Position numbers and translations under genes: made by a program. This document shows, one piece after another, positions 1 to 10,624 of a stretch of DNA of 34,293 nt. The notes beneath the pieces are model-generated. The model saw only the letters and a list, made by a program, of their open reading frames with translations. It was not told the DNA's origin and made no database searches. This DNA comes from Pseudoneurospora amorphoporcata. Taxonomy: Eukaryota > Ascomycota > Sordariomycetes > Sordariales > Sordariaceae. Position 1 is the stretch's first letter. Every line of letters begins with the position of its first letter. Location of the stretch: positions 1 to 34,293 of the forward strand of contig MU859336.1 in assembly GCA_033297205.1 (NCBI GenBank), written 5' to 3'.

Positions 1-73
1 CCAAACTCGAAGATAGTCACCCGGAACCTCATCGGCCCGGGGAAAATCCGTCGCGACAAAAAATACTATAAAC

Positions 74-95
74 GGGGGGGGGGGGGGGGAGGGGG
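74..95. repeat. Poly-G tract
   Basis: An uninterrupted run of 16 G (74-89), one A, then five more G. It is a simple homopolymer in DNA with no gene. Such runs are prone to length error in assembly and can form G-quadruplexes; nothing shows a function here. Confidence 0.9.
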
Positions 96-339
96 TGGCT
101 AGCCTCTCATAACATCAAATCCGAAAGGGGAAATGGTAACGAAGAATTCCATCGACTCCGACGGTAAGGCTCATGCCGCCGCCATATTGATACCTCGGTC
201 TTCAGGTAGGGCTTGGCCAAGCTTCGCAGGTTGGTGTCTGTAATCTGGTGTACACTAGGTCAGAGTTCCGACAGATAGACAGTCCTATTAAATTTTCGAT
301 GTGGATTATGACGCTTTTGTCCACTTCGGCGCTTCACAC

Positions 340-365
340 TTTTTTTTTTTTTTTGTTTTTTTTTT
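340..365. repeat. Poly-T tract upstream of the beta-repeat gene
   Basis: About 15 T, one G, then 10 T. It lies roughly 375 bp upstream of the first gene's ATG, in its promoter or far leader. Poly(dA:dT) tracts of this type tend to exclude nucleosomes in fungal promoters (established knowledge); a role here is inferred only. Confidence 0.85.
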
Positions 366-487
366 CTTACTCCTTTCGTCTGCGGGCACTATCACCCAGT
401 GTCGCTACTTGCAATCAGTTCCGCAAGGCTATGGATTCTGGTCTTTGACATCTACTATATAGTTTGCCTTGATCCCCCTATTGACAA

Positions 488-738
488 ATGGAGGTTGACA
501 CTCTTCAATATCATCGAGAACATCACTCAGCGGATAAACTACCAAAACAGAGTATTTTGGCAACAGGTTATGAGAGGGAGCCAACAGCGAGACTATCATC
601 CTACTTCTGACAGAACGCCTACCTCGTCGACTTCATCTTCTCTTCCTGTTACAGAAGCGGCATCATCACCGACACCACCATCAGTGCCTTCTATACCCGA
701 GCAACCAGCAGCAACAACAACAACAACAACAACAAACA
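488..738 (+). promoter_or_regulatory. Probable 5' leader with upstream ORFs and a CAA repeat
   Basis: The stretch before the first gene's ATG has no recognisable domain. It holds a 40-codon upstream ORF (ATG 488, stop 608-610). A second ORF opened by the ATG at 570 runs to 770 and overlaps the main start in another frame. Eight perfect CAA units (712-735) end three bases before the main ATG. CAA-rich leaders are usually unstructured and support scanning, whereas overlapping upstream ORFs usually repress. Leader status is inferred from position; no transcription start was mapped. Confidence 0.4.
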
Positions 739-1578
739 ATGTACCAGTACGAACACATCATGACCTTTGAATCCCAGGGGCAGGGCGGAGGAGGAGTTTA
801 CGGCGCCAACGCCGCCCCGGGGTCTTCCAACATAAACAACCAGCAACAACAAGTTGTCACTGTCAAGAGAAAGAAGAGCATCAAGTCAGACAGCTCCATC
901 GAGTTGCGAGGGCCGATGGAAGTCGACGGGTCAGTCAAGTCCGGCGGAGGCGTGGCTTTCTCGGGGAACTTTGCGGTCAGGGATCGGATTGAGGCGTATG
1001 GGGATATTGATGTTGTTGGGGATTTGAGGTGCAGGTATGTTTTGTTGTTTCTCTGGTTTTTCTTATTCTTTTCTCTTCCCTATAAGACCGGTGATGCTGA
1101 CGATGATGGAACAGTAATAAGATCAAAGCGTATGGGAATTTCAAGGTTAATGGAAGTGCTTTGTGTGTGCAAGTAACTTACTTCCCTTTCTACCCTTTTC
1201 CTCTTGTATTCCCTATCTCCCCTCTTTTACAGAACAAAATAATTCTAACCGACCATCCTGCCCGAAACAGCGACAGAGTCAAAATCTTTGGAAAACTGAA
1301 AATCACTGGCACCTTCGAGGTCCAAGGGGACTTGGAAGTTTGGGGGGCTATTACGATCAATGGATGTCTGTAAGTTCTCACTTCTGCCGTCTTCAGCCAC
1401 TGAACCATAATCCGGTCCCCGACTTCATGCTGACGGAAGTCCCAACCGCAGAAAGTGCAAAACTCTGACAGCGTATGCGTCCATAACTACCGTCGGTGAC
1501 CAATCTTGGTATCAGACCGAGCAAGGCGAGACGGTCCATGGTGCTAAGCTCATCCAGAGGACCAATTATGAGGGATAG
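739..1578 (+). CDS. Bactofilin-like beta-repeat (beta-solenoid) protein, four exons
   Basis: Joined exons 739-1034, 1115-1172, 1233-1369 and 1452-1578 give 205 residues. Introns are 80, 60 and 82 nt with donors GTATGT, GTAACT and GTAAGT and AG acceptors; the reading frame stays open across every junction. Residues 1-50 are Gly/Gln/Asn-rich with a basic KRKK patch. From about residue 53 to 180 the chain consists of short Gly-punctuated beta repeats, for example AYGDIDVVGDLRC, AYGNFKVNGSALC, IFGKLKITGTFEV and VWGAITINGC. This hydrophobic alternation with Gly turns is what bactofilins (polymer-forming cytoskeletal family, DUF583) show, and I infer a right-handed beta-solenoid able to polymerise. 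No signal peptide or membrane segment is visible. ATG 760 is an alternative start. Reading through the last donor would stop at once (TAA 1371-1373), so splicing there decides the last 43 codons. Gene model good; family assignment moderate. Confidence 0.7.
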
Positions 1579-2988
1579 AAAGTTCACTGGATGATATCCC
1601 TTCTTCTCCCTTTTCCCTGGCTGCTCTTTCCCACTCTTTTTCTTTTTACATTCGTTTTTTTCTTCATTTCCTGCTCTTATTAGACACTCAAGACTCTTCT
1701 CCTCAGACCTGGCATATCTCCTGTTGTTGTTGGTATTTTCATTTCCTGGTCCATGAGCTTGGTGTTTGTGCAGTTGTCATTCCGGCATTTTCCCCTTCTT
1801 TTCACTTTCGTTAACTTTCTCCTCACGCTTTTCTCAGCTAGACATCCGAGAGGAAATATGGGCGATATGGTGTTATCTATTTGTGGGGGAGGAGTTGATG
1901 GTCGTGACGGCGGGTTCGGGCTTTGGCTAGGCAACAGGTTATTCGTTTCCCAACTCGCCTTTTTTTTTTTTTTTTTTTTTTTTTTTCCAACTTTTCTCGT
2001 TCGGTGGTAGGGTTAGGTACACTCGCTCTCGAGGGTGCTATTTGTGTTTCTGATGGATTAGACTTTCTTTCCGTCCTGTTATTCTTCTACAATGTTTATG
2101 GCATTGGCTAGAGTGGCTGTAAGAAGTTTGATAGGTGGTTAGATGGGTAGATAGGTAACTTAGACCGAGATCCTTTAGAGGAGGAAAATCAACAACGCTC
2201 GTTTACACAGACTGTTCTTCCAAATCCGGACACCACTAACTGTTGAGGCAATCATGAGACTAACGACCGGGGAAGCTGCTGTTAACGATGGGCTGAGGGA
2301 ACAACACAGTCTTTCCTTGGCTCGCCTGGTCACTTACCTACTTGTAACTTTGACCGTCAACCATGAACCAACACAAAGGCACCCGGACAAATACGATTGC
2401 AAGTGCGCTAAAACTGGTTATCGTCATCAGGTTCTTATCGACGTACCTTGTCTGAGAAGAGAAAAGAAATCACGGACTGCGTGCGTTGTAGATCGTGTCC
2501 TCATGTCGACTCGGAGCGAGATCGTATGTTGCTAAGCCTGTTCGGGTATTCGTTCCTGAGCGCTGCAGTTGGCTGCGGGAAAGTGGGGCGCCAAGTTTCC
2601 AGCCCACGGTCCCTTCTCCACAAAGGCCGCTCACCTGCACTGGCAGACTCCAAGAGGCGGGCCCGTTTCACATGGAAGCTGAGCTCCACGCCCCGACTTT
2701 CCACTTGACCTCACGCGTCCCACTGAGAGAAACGACATCATCGCCCACTGCACCACAGCAAACGGACGGCCATTTTGCTGCCACCCGCCCGCATCGCGCG
2801 TGGGACATTTGCCCTCAACCAAGCCTCGACAACGCTGCAAGTACCAACTTCTGCTCTCGGCGGCTCGAAAAACAAACCAATGCGACCATCTTCTACCGAG
2901 CGCGACGCCTAATATGCACCTGCCCGCCGATCTATAGCCCCTTTTCTTATCGTCAGTCCCCCGAGCCTCACAACGCTCCCCATTCAAG
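1579..2988. other. Intergenic region with no supported gene
   Basis: This is the 3' flank of the beta-repeat gene and the promoter/leader of the ING/PHD gene. It contains a T-rich stretch and the 27-T run at 1960-1986. Open frames at 1680-2111, 2254-2535 and 2495-3154 show no domain, and the last overlaps the ING start in another frame. The last 200 bases before 2989 are C/A-rich and are the likely transcribed leader of the ING gene. Confidence 0.6.
1960..1986. repeat. 27-nt poly-T tract
   Basis: A pure run of 27 T about 380 bp past the stop of the beta-repeat gene and 1 kb before the ING/PHD start. It could be a nucleosome-free element or simply a microsatellite. Confidence 0.9.
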
Positions 2989-4887
2989 ATGTCTCCTGCT
3001 CCCGAAGCAATCGCGCAGTCCAACACGATGGATGAACCCATCTCTCCGCGTCAGGACGCGCCGCCCATCCAGCAGGCGATCCAGACCCTCGGCGCCCTCA
3101 ACCCCCTCAACTCTCTCGACATGCCTGCCGACCCCGATGCCCAAGCTACCGTAACCGATTTCCTCGACTTTACCGAATACCTTCCCGCCGACATAATGCG
3201 CTCCCTCACACTCATCGGCAAACTCGACGAAACCCATATTAACGCGTCCACCATTGTCCACGAACTCACCAAGAAATGGTCTCAACTACCAAACATCCCG
3301 CCCTCCGAGCGGACCAGTGCCGTCGATCTGCGCGCCGACATCTCTGAACAGCTTCAACAAGGCATGAATGCCCGTGTTTCCGCCCACGCCGAAGCTGTAC
3401 GAATGGACGGAGAGGTTAAACGACACCACAGTCGCATCAACACTATCCTTGCCAAGCTGGTGACCATGTTGGAGAACTACCCGCCCCCAGAAGAGATCAA
3501 AAGCCCTGTTGCCACGTTCAAGTCGCCCCAGGCAGCGGCAGGGTCCAAGGCACCCTTAAGACTTGATGGCCAGAAGCGACGACATAGGGTCCCGAGAATC
3601 ACGGTGCCTGGAGAAGTTTTGGCACCATACGAGCTCAACTACGAACCGTTTACCACCGACAGCGACAGCAGCTCCGAGGACGAGGATGCGGCATTTCTGT
3701 CCACCAGCCGTGTAACCCCAGCGCCTCAGCCACGCATTAAGGTTATGAAGGCTCCTGCCCGTCCGCCTAAAGCTGGAAAGGCGCCCAAGCCGAGAACATC
3801 CGTCCCCCCGCCGCATATTCCAGGCGGCGACCAACCGCTATCCACGAGCGCCGTGCTGGCACAGCTGGGCCCACCTCCAGTGAACCCAGTCATCGGTGGT
3901 CCGGACGCTCCTTGGGGCCAGCTTACACCATTCGAACTCGCCAAGCTGAGAAAGAAGATGAAGAAGAATGCAGCTTGGACCCCTTCTGTTACCATGATCG
4001 CTCGAGAACTCCAAGCTTTGGGCCGCGGTTATGAAGCCTTCAAAGCTGCACAACAAAAGGCGGAACAAGAGGGAAGGGTCTTTGAAGGAAAGATGCCGGT
4101 CCCAGTCAAGAACCCCTCTACTGGAGAGATGCAGATGCCCGTGGGTGCGGTCTCGGAAGAGGCTTTGGCGGCGGATGAGACGAACACATATAATCGCGGC
4201 ATGAAGTTGAATGAGGCTAAGAAACTCAAGAGGGTTCAGTTGGCACATCAGGCTGCGATTGAGGCCGAAGAATCAGCAAAGCTTCTGGACAATGTTGCTC
4301 GGATACTGATGAATAACTCGCAACCTGCCATTACCCAACCAGCCCCAACCCCTACGATAGTCAACCACAGCCGACCCAAACAACCAAAGAAGCGCAAGAG
4401 GGAGTCTGTCATCGAGGCCGATGCGACGAAACCGGAGTCGCAGATCAAGCGGATGAAAAACGAGACCCCTGTTCCTACTCCGCAGCTCAATCTTCAACCA
4501 CACCAGAGAACGGCAGTGCCTACACCTGTCCTGCATTCTACAACCCCCATTCCTCTCCCCATTCATGCTCAAGATCACACCAGCGCTGCCAAATCTAGTG
4601 CCTCAGTCGCTTCGGCGACATCTCCCGCCCCAAGCAGCGTCGCCGGTAGTTCCAGTGCGGCCCCTCCAGTTCCGCCCATAAAGCTACCACCCGCTGAGAC
4701 CCCTATTCCGCCGCCGATACGGTCGCCCAGAAAGTCTACAACTCCGATCCTTCCTCCTGTTAGAGAGACGAGGAAGACGCAGACGACTCGCATCCAAGAG
4801 CAGCAGCAACAACCGCAACAGCAACAACAGCAACAAGCACAAATTCAACTGCAAACACAACCACAACCATTACAGCAACATCAATAT

Positions 4888-4920
<33 letters not shown>

Positions 4921-6042
4921 ACCCAACTACCTCAGAAGCAACAATTACAGGTGCAGCCACAGCAGGAGGGAACCAAAAGTTCGTCCCGTAAAACAACTCC
5001 AGCAGCAGATGTACCCGGTCACACACCAGATCCAGATGAACAACCGGCTTCCACAACGGCGACTGCACCTCCCAGCGTGGCATCGACCACGTCTATCCGT
5101 CGCAAGGCTTCTAGTATTGAACCCCAGCCATCTCTTGCATCAGATCGCCCTCGTCGTACAAGTACTGCCCGGAATACACCTGCGCCAGATAAGGCTCCGG
5201 CAGAAACGACCATGATTACACGGACGGCCGGAAAGCGAACTAAAAGGCCAGCGCCAGGTGTCATTAGCCGGACTGTGAGCGGCGGCAATAGTGCTGTTGG
5301 GAAACGAAAAGCCGCGCCGAAGAAGAGCGCCCGCACCGGGAAGGGTAAGGACAAGGCAGCCGCGGAAGGTCGACAAGCAGCGGCGGTAGCAGCAGCAACA
5401 GCAGCCGCCGCCGGAACCAAGAACGAGACGGAAGTCGAAGTGGACGATGAGGGAAACGTGATCGATCCCGACGAGCCGAGGTACTGCCTATGCAACCGTG
5501 TGAGCTTTGGGATAATGATTCAATGTGACAACGTTGATGTGAGTAAACAACCCAACAAGAAGAAGAAGTCAACATCCAAGAAATCCGGCAAGGCCGCAGC
5601 AAGTCTCAGTTCGGCAACTTCTACGTCTACTATGTCTATTTCCACAAGGTCCAAGCGAAAACAGGGAACAAAGGAGGATGAACAAGGTGAAGAACAAGAC
5701 GAAGAGCAAGCGCCCAACAAGGAAAATAAAGAAGAAAATGCAGAGAGCAATCTGTCTCAGACGGGAAAGAACAGGGTGAGAATTGCCCGGAGCCAGTGCT
5801 CAAAAAATTCCGATAATGAAGATGATGGAGAGAGTGGTGGAGCGAATCAGAACAACCAGAAGGGACATAAGGCTAACCACGTCTTCAAACCACAGAAATG
5901 CCAGCAGGAATGGTTCCATCTTGAATGCGTAGGACTCACCGCGATTCCGGCTAGGACAACGAAGTGGTATTGTCCCGACTGTCGCAAGGCGCTGAACATT
6001 GGCGAGAAGGGCGAAGTCAGTGCTAGAGGCATCAAGGCTTAG
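2989..6042 (+). CDS. ING-family PHD-finger chromatin protein (Pho23-type)
   Basis: The open frame of 1017 codons starts at ATG 2989. Residues about 55-165 form an ING N-terminal domain (motif FTEYLPADIMRSLTLIGKLD, then a helical region ending near LENYPP). The middle is disordered: Pro/Ser/Thr-rich, a Gln tract near residues 604-660, and basic Lys/Ala stretches. The C-terminus is a PHD finger: CLC (833, 835), QCDN (846), then C971, H977, C980, C995 and C998. Ligands three and four are separated by 119 extra residues encoded by 5539-5895, which has full intron signals; spliced, the protein is 898 residues with a normal Cys4-His-Cys3 finger. ING proteins read H3K4 methylation for acetyltransferase or deacetylase complexes. 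The N-terminal motif resembles Pho23 of the Rpd3L deacetylase, but Yng1/Yng2-type is not excluded. Confidence 0.92.
4795..4962 (+). repeat. Glutamine-codon (CAG/CAA) repeat in the ING/PHD gene
   Basis: CAG and CAA codons dominate, with a pure stretch of 11 Gln codons, mostly CAG (4888-4920). The encoded segment is polyglutamine broken by Pro, Thr and Leu. It lies in the disordered linker between the ING domain and the PHD finger. Mixed CAA/CAG use in the first half suggests long-standing protein-level retention rather than recent slippage, whereas the purer block near 4900 probably varies in length between strains. Confidence 0.9.
5539..5895 (+). other. Exitron-like intron inside the PHD finger
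   Basis: The donor GTGAGT begins exactly at a codon boundary after Asn-Val-Asp. The acceptor CCACAG ends at 5895, and a CTAAC branch point lies about 20 nt upstream of it. The length is 357 nt, a multiple of three, with no stop codon in frame. Removing it joins CDNVD to KCQQEWFH, which matches ordinary ING PHD spacing. Keeping it inserts 119 Lys/Ser/Glu-rich residues between zinc ligands. It is three to five times longer than most introns in this window. Confidence 0.8.
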
Positions 6043-6855
6043 AGACGGGAGCTAGAGGTATCAATGCTTAGAGAGAGCCTAGCGAGCTGGAGCCAACTCA
6101 GGCCTCGAAATAGGGATCGGTGGGATATCTTACCTCATGTCTTGTTTATGTCCAGCGTTGGGTCAAGTCGCCTGCGTGATGGCAATACATTGGGGCGTTG
6201 ATTTGCGGTTGGAAGGCGCTGGTGTGTGAGTAAGCGTTTGGTAGCGCGTTTTGGCATTCATCATCTGGCCAACCTGCCAGGCGGATGGATGGTTGACTTC
6301 ACTTTTCGCCATAATCGGTGATTAATCAAATTTGCGAAGCAGTACATTGGGATATAGACTTTAGTAACATCGCTATGACAGAACAAAGCTGCTAGTGGTT
6401 CCGTTTAAGGCTTAAGAGGAGGACTCTTGGACTAGATACCAAGCCTTGCTATGGAGCGAAAGAGTATGCCATGGCAAATGTTGGCAGGCAAGAAAGCGGC
6501 GAAGAACATGTATAGGCAATGTTTGTAAACCAAACCATATACCAGACGTTGCGATGAATACGGGCGATGATGATCACCGTGTGTGCCTGCCAAGCCATAA
6601 CGACAATCGCGGGGATCATCGTCAAGACCAATGGAGCGCAACGCAGTTCCATCCGTCCGGCAATCTACGTGTCATACCCGGCATAATGCACCGGCAAGGA
6701 AACTAAAGTCAAAACGAGCATTCCCTTCCTCCTACGCACCAGATTTCTCCCGCTTGTATTTACATCCCACCACCTGCCTACGTACCTACACGACAAAGAA
6801 TAGAGTACTTCGCTCCCTACTCAACAACAACAACATCATCACCTACCACCACACT
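6043..6855. other. Intergenic region between the ING/PHD and SnoaL-like genes
   Basis: This holds the 3' flank of the ING gene, including a near copy of its own stop region, and the promoter and leader of the next gene. Small open frames at 6432-6706 have no recognisable content. The open frame reaching back to 6631 is only the leader read in phase with the next gene. The last 60 bases before 6856 are AC-rich, as in many fungal leaders. Confidence 0.55.
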
Positions 6856-7598
6856 ATGGATTCCCAAATCCACACCAACAAGAATCAAGACCAACAGAAC
6901 CCTTCCGGCTACGAACCAATCTGGCCCAAGGACCTAGACCTCTCCCTCATACCGACGTCCACAACCTCCCAATTCATCACCAGCTTCTTCCAAGTCTCCG
7001 ATAATCCGGACCTAACAGAGGAATGGCTCAGCTTCTTCCACAAGGAGGCCAAGCTTGTGATGGGTGATAAGGTTGCTGAAGGGAAGGAAGGTACGTATGG
7101 AATTGTGCTTCATTTAATTTTTTTTTAAAAAAAATTTTTATTTTTAATTTTTAATTGTTTTTTATTCATTTTTCCCCAAGCAGAATTTACCTTTTACCTA
7201 CCTGTGTACTTACAGAACCACTGACCGTCCAATATGTAGAAATCCGCACCCTAAGAAAGGGAATGTGGGAAAAAGTCAAGGCCAGGAAGCATACAGTCCA
7301 AAAGGTCTTTCCGGCGTTCGCTCACCCTCAGCCTCGCACCAGTACCGGTGCCGGTGCCATGGATGATGATGTCCTGGAGTTCATGGTTTACGGAACGGTG
7401 GATTACACCTTGAGGGAAACGGAGACGGGAGAGGAGAAGAAGGAGGAGAAGATGGATTGGGCGGCCCATGCGAAGTTGATTCGGAGGGATGATGCTGCTG
7501 GGCAGGGTGCTGGGGATGGTGAAGCGTCGAAGACGGGGAACACTTCGATGCTTGTGTTTAACAGGTATAGGGTTTATTTATCTCCTAGTGTGGAGTAA
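6856..7598 (+). CDS. NTF2-like / SnoaL-like domain protein
   Basis: Two exons, 6856-7090 and 7216-7598, encode 205 residues. The intron (125 nt, AT-rich, donor GTACGT, acceptor TTACAG) is bridged in phase, giving GKEEPLTVQYVEIRTLRKGM. The fold signature is that of fungal SnoaL/NTF2-like proteins: an N-terminal helix (TSQFITSFFQVSD), the EEWLSFFHKEAKLVMGD segment, a gatekeeper-like LRKGMWEKVKARKHTVQKVF strand-turn, then beta strands (MVYGTVDYTL, WAAHAKLIRRD) ending in a short strand at the C-terminus. I chose ATG 6856 because it fits the family's usual length; the frame is open further upstream without an ATG supported by homology. Members range from enzymes to binding proteins, so no reaction can be assigned. 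There is no signal peptide. Confidence 0.8.
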
Positions 7599-10500
7599 GG
7601 GAAGCATCGAGATGGAGAGGATCGCGAGGCAGAAGGTTGGAAGATTGACGGTAGCACAGTCTGAGACAAGAATCTGGATTACAGGTCAAGAATGTGTTGA
7701 GTATGGTGCTTGCACTACGGTGTCTCAAATTTGATGGACGACGACGCACCCTCCCAGAAGTGAGGGGCCCGGATGTTGAGGGGGGGGTTCTCAGTGCTGG
7801 TTGAGCTGGGCGTAGTGTACTAACATCAATCAGTGGTGTGCACGCCACAACCTGTTAGTATAGCAAGACAATACCAACAGCACTTATATACAGCTTGTTT
7901 CTGCTCGAGAAATTACGGGCTCAATCTGGTCTCTACAACTCCACAATCATGACGATTGAGAATTGAAAAGATTATATCCCAGTCCACATTGACCTATCAT
8001 TCAAACCTATGCTCTTTTCTTGACTAGTGTACATACACGATTCGAAACGGTTCCATAGCCAGATGAGCCATTAAGGCATTGCCGCAAGCCCCGAAGTCTA
8101 CCTACCTACCTAAAGTACAAGTACCAAACAAACCCCGCCTCCCTTTTCCATACGTAACTCCAGCAACCCACATGACACGCCGGAGTGTCATCCGCCCAGA
8201 GACGGCGGGATAAGAAGACCAGACAAGGCACATGCAGCCATTCAGCTGACTGAAACCCCCCCTTGCCTTGTTCTTTCTTCAGGTTCAGGTTCAGATTTGG
8301 CTGTCTTTCATTTGTCTGTCTGCGCTTCAGCCTGGCAAAACTTTGGTCTCTCGCGTTCTCTTGTCTGGGCTGCCATAGGACAATGATAGACAAGTAGGGA
8401 TAGCCAGGCAATCAGAGGCCAGCGGCGTATCACAACCTCAATCTAAGATGACTCCTTTTGGGGTTACCATAGCACTGCGAAATTTGATGGGCCTCTTGCG
8501 TTTGCGGACGGAATGCTCTGTAGGCTGTACATGGTCGGCACTGCCTTGCCAGATGAGAAATGTGCGTAGCAATGCGGATTGCCCTGTCAGGTTGTTAAAG
8601 CACCACCACCACCACCATCTGGCATACGTACCTACAGTATAGGTAGGATGACGTGATGTAAGACGGCCCTCCTTTCCTTGAATACCCATCGACAGCAGAT
8701 GTGGATCAAGGGACCTTGAGATAACAAGACAAAAGCCCGGAAGATGTGAACCCGGCCATGTGAATGTTTGAAAGACCCTTCTAACCCATCATCATATAGC
8801 CGACAATGGTGAATAAGGTAAATCAGACCCCGGAATGACTAAAACAAAGGCCATGTCGACCATGTGCCGTGTGAGCTCAGTAGTCACCAGTCCTGGGCGG
8901 CTATCTCGAGACTTTAACCTCAGCATCCGGATGTTGGTAAAAGCCTTCCTTTACTAACACTGCGTGGCATTAGAAGTTCCTCGCGGTCATGAAACACCGA
9001 TCCATGATCCATCCACCCATCTGGCATTGGAACAGATGACGTACTTTTTGAGTGCTTGTCTCCGAGATGAAATGAACGACCCTACCACAGAAAGAGAACC
9101 GGTGGTTCCTCACGAACCATCCAACTAGGTGCCATGCCCATCATAGGCTCGTAGCAGCAGCCACTTCCGCCATTGGAGGCTATTGGGAAAGCAGACCAAG
9201 ATCTCTTTCACTCGTCGCCACAAAGAAGGAGTCAGCTGGTCTCCCACATGAATCCAATGTGGGTAGTGTAGTGTACAAGAGGGCCTTGAGAGAAGAGAAG
9301 AGAAGCGCCGAAGGTCGGTGTGTGGGTGATTAGGTGATAGACATGGGGGTACTTGTGCCTTGCTGTTTGTTGTGGAGATAGGGGCTCTTCCCTCTAACCA
9401 GTGGTTTCTTATCTCGGGACACTGGAACCGTCACGCTATGTTGGACGTCGATGGAGTTCCTGCATCACGCCCCACACGACTTGTACCACTCACTGAAGAT
9501 CTCCCCGCCTTGCCCGCTTCCACTGTGTTCTTGTCGTTGTCGTCTCTCAACTGCTGGAATCCCGGGCGACTCCGCTGCTCTCTCTGCCCGGACTTTCAAA
9601 CGACATATTTCCAAACGGGCTGATAGACCGTAGCAGGTCGTGACAGCCAAGGCCGCCTCAACTGGACCCGTGTGTGGGTTCCGCTCTTTCTTGTCCCGCA
9701 TCCCAGCTGTTCAATTCGCAGCCAGTAGCAGGCCTCACAGTGCTCAGGTTCCCGGGTGACTGGTCACCCCGAGTCACCGCCCAAGGTACCTCCCTCTACA
9801 TTTGATACCAGGCCGGGACCTGGCGCCAGGCACTGTCTACTTACTTACCTAGGTAAGGTACCTTGGGTACTGGCTGATCCTGGCCGTTGACCCGTAGACT
9901 GCCATCCACTTGGGGGGGCTGTTGACGTCGGCAGTCACCACCTCTCTGACTTCTCCTGCATTGCTTCAGTTCACTTCCATCATGATCCGAACCTCTTCTC
10001 TTCACACAACATACCTAACCAACTACTACGTTAGAAGGTACCCAGCTTCGACTTTCATACCAGGAACAACAGCACCGAGTTTCCGACCAGTTACTATCAC
10101 GAACGTTCAACGACTAGCATACGCCGGCGACCTCTTTCTCTTTGCTTTGATCACGACTCATTACGAAACTTGCACGCTGCTTCTAATCCAACAACCAATC
10201 TGTAATACCACGTCACTTCAACTAGGTGCCGCTTGACTTTCTCTTTCCATTGCTTTGCATTCGTTTCTTCTCTATCTGTCTATCTGTCGCAGAGTTGGCT
10301 CTGCGATTACACTCCTTTGTCCCCCGGTAACGGCACCACAACTCCCGGACACAGCCCAGCGCTCAAACTGCCTCGACGCTCTCGATATCACCGCTCGGAT
10401 TCGCCAGTAGCTTTCCTGTCTTACGTCTCTCCAAGCATACACCGTACAACACACGTATAACCATCTGGTGTTCCGAGTCTCTTCACCATATACATCCCTG

Positions 10501-10624
10501 CCGTATTCACTCTCTGGACTCCGACCACTTGTGTCTTTACGTGCCTTGAGAGCTTCCGACGCTTGTTGCTTCTCCCCCCGCCCCGGGCAGGAACCTGCTC
10601 GACCCTTCTCCCGAGTTGCCATTC
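7599..10624. other. 3-kb gene-free region, including the promoter of the WD40 gene
   Basis: Open frames are short, lack domains and do not join through good splice sites. I found no tRNA or rRNA. Visible features are TACC tandem units near 8099-8112, a CAC repeat at 8600-8618, a palindrome pair at 9845-9864, and CT-rich sequence from about 9900 onward that is the probable promoter/leader of the WD40 gene. Several short upstream ORFs lie in the last 700 bases. Confidence 0.5.
9845..9864. promoter_or_regulatory. Overlapping palindromes TTACCTAGGTAA and AAGGTACCTT
   Basis: A perfect 12-bp palindrome (9845-9856) overlaps a perfect 10-bp palindrome (9855-9864). They lie about 760 bp upstream of the WD40 gene start. 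Similar TACCTA/TAGGTA pieces occur at 8099-8112, 8626-8646 and 33827-33855. They may be protein-binding dyads or a low-complexity family of this genome; no regulator is known to me. Confidence 0.5.

Noticed and set aside
2254..2535. 93-codon frame with an ATG in the 1.6-3.0 kb gap
   Set aside because: No domain, no codon pattern and no partner exon; likely chance.
2495..3154. 219-codon plus-strand frame overlapping the ING start
   Set aside because: It overlaps the ING-domain coding sequence in another frame, is Pro/Ser/Arg-rich with no domain, and is explained by C-rich leader DNA.
5019..5495. 158-codon minus-strand frame
   Set aside because: Antisense of the low-complexity Ala/Lys linker of the ING protein.
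8448..8642. Frame with six His codons
   Set aside because: Produced by a CAC microsatellite (8600-8618); no other coding evidence.
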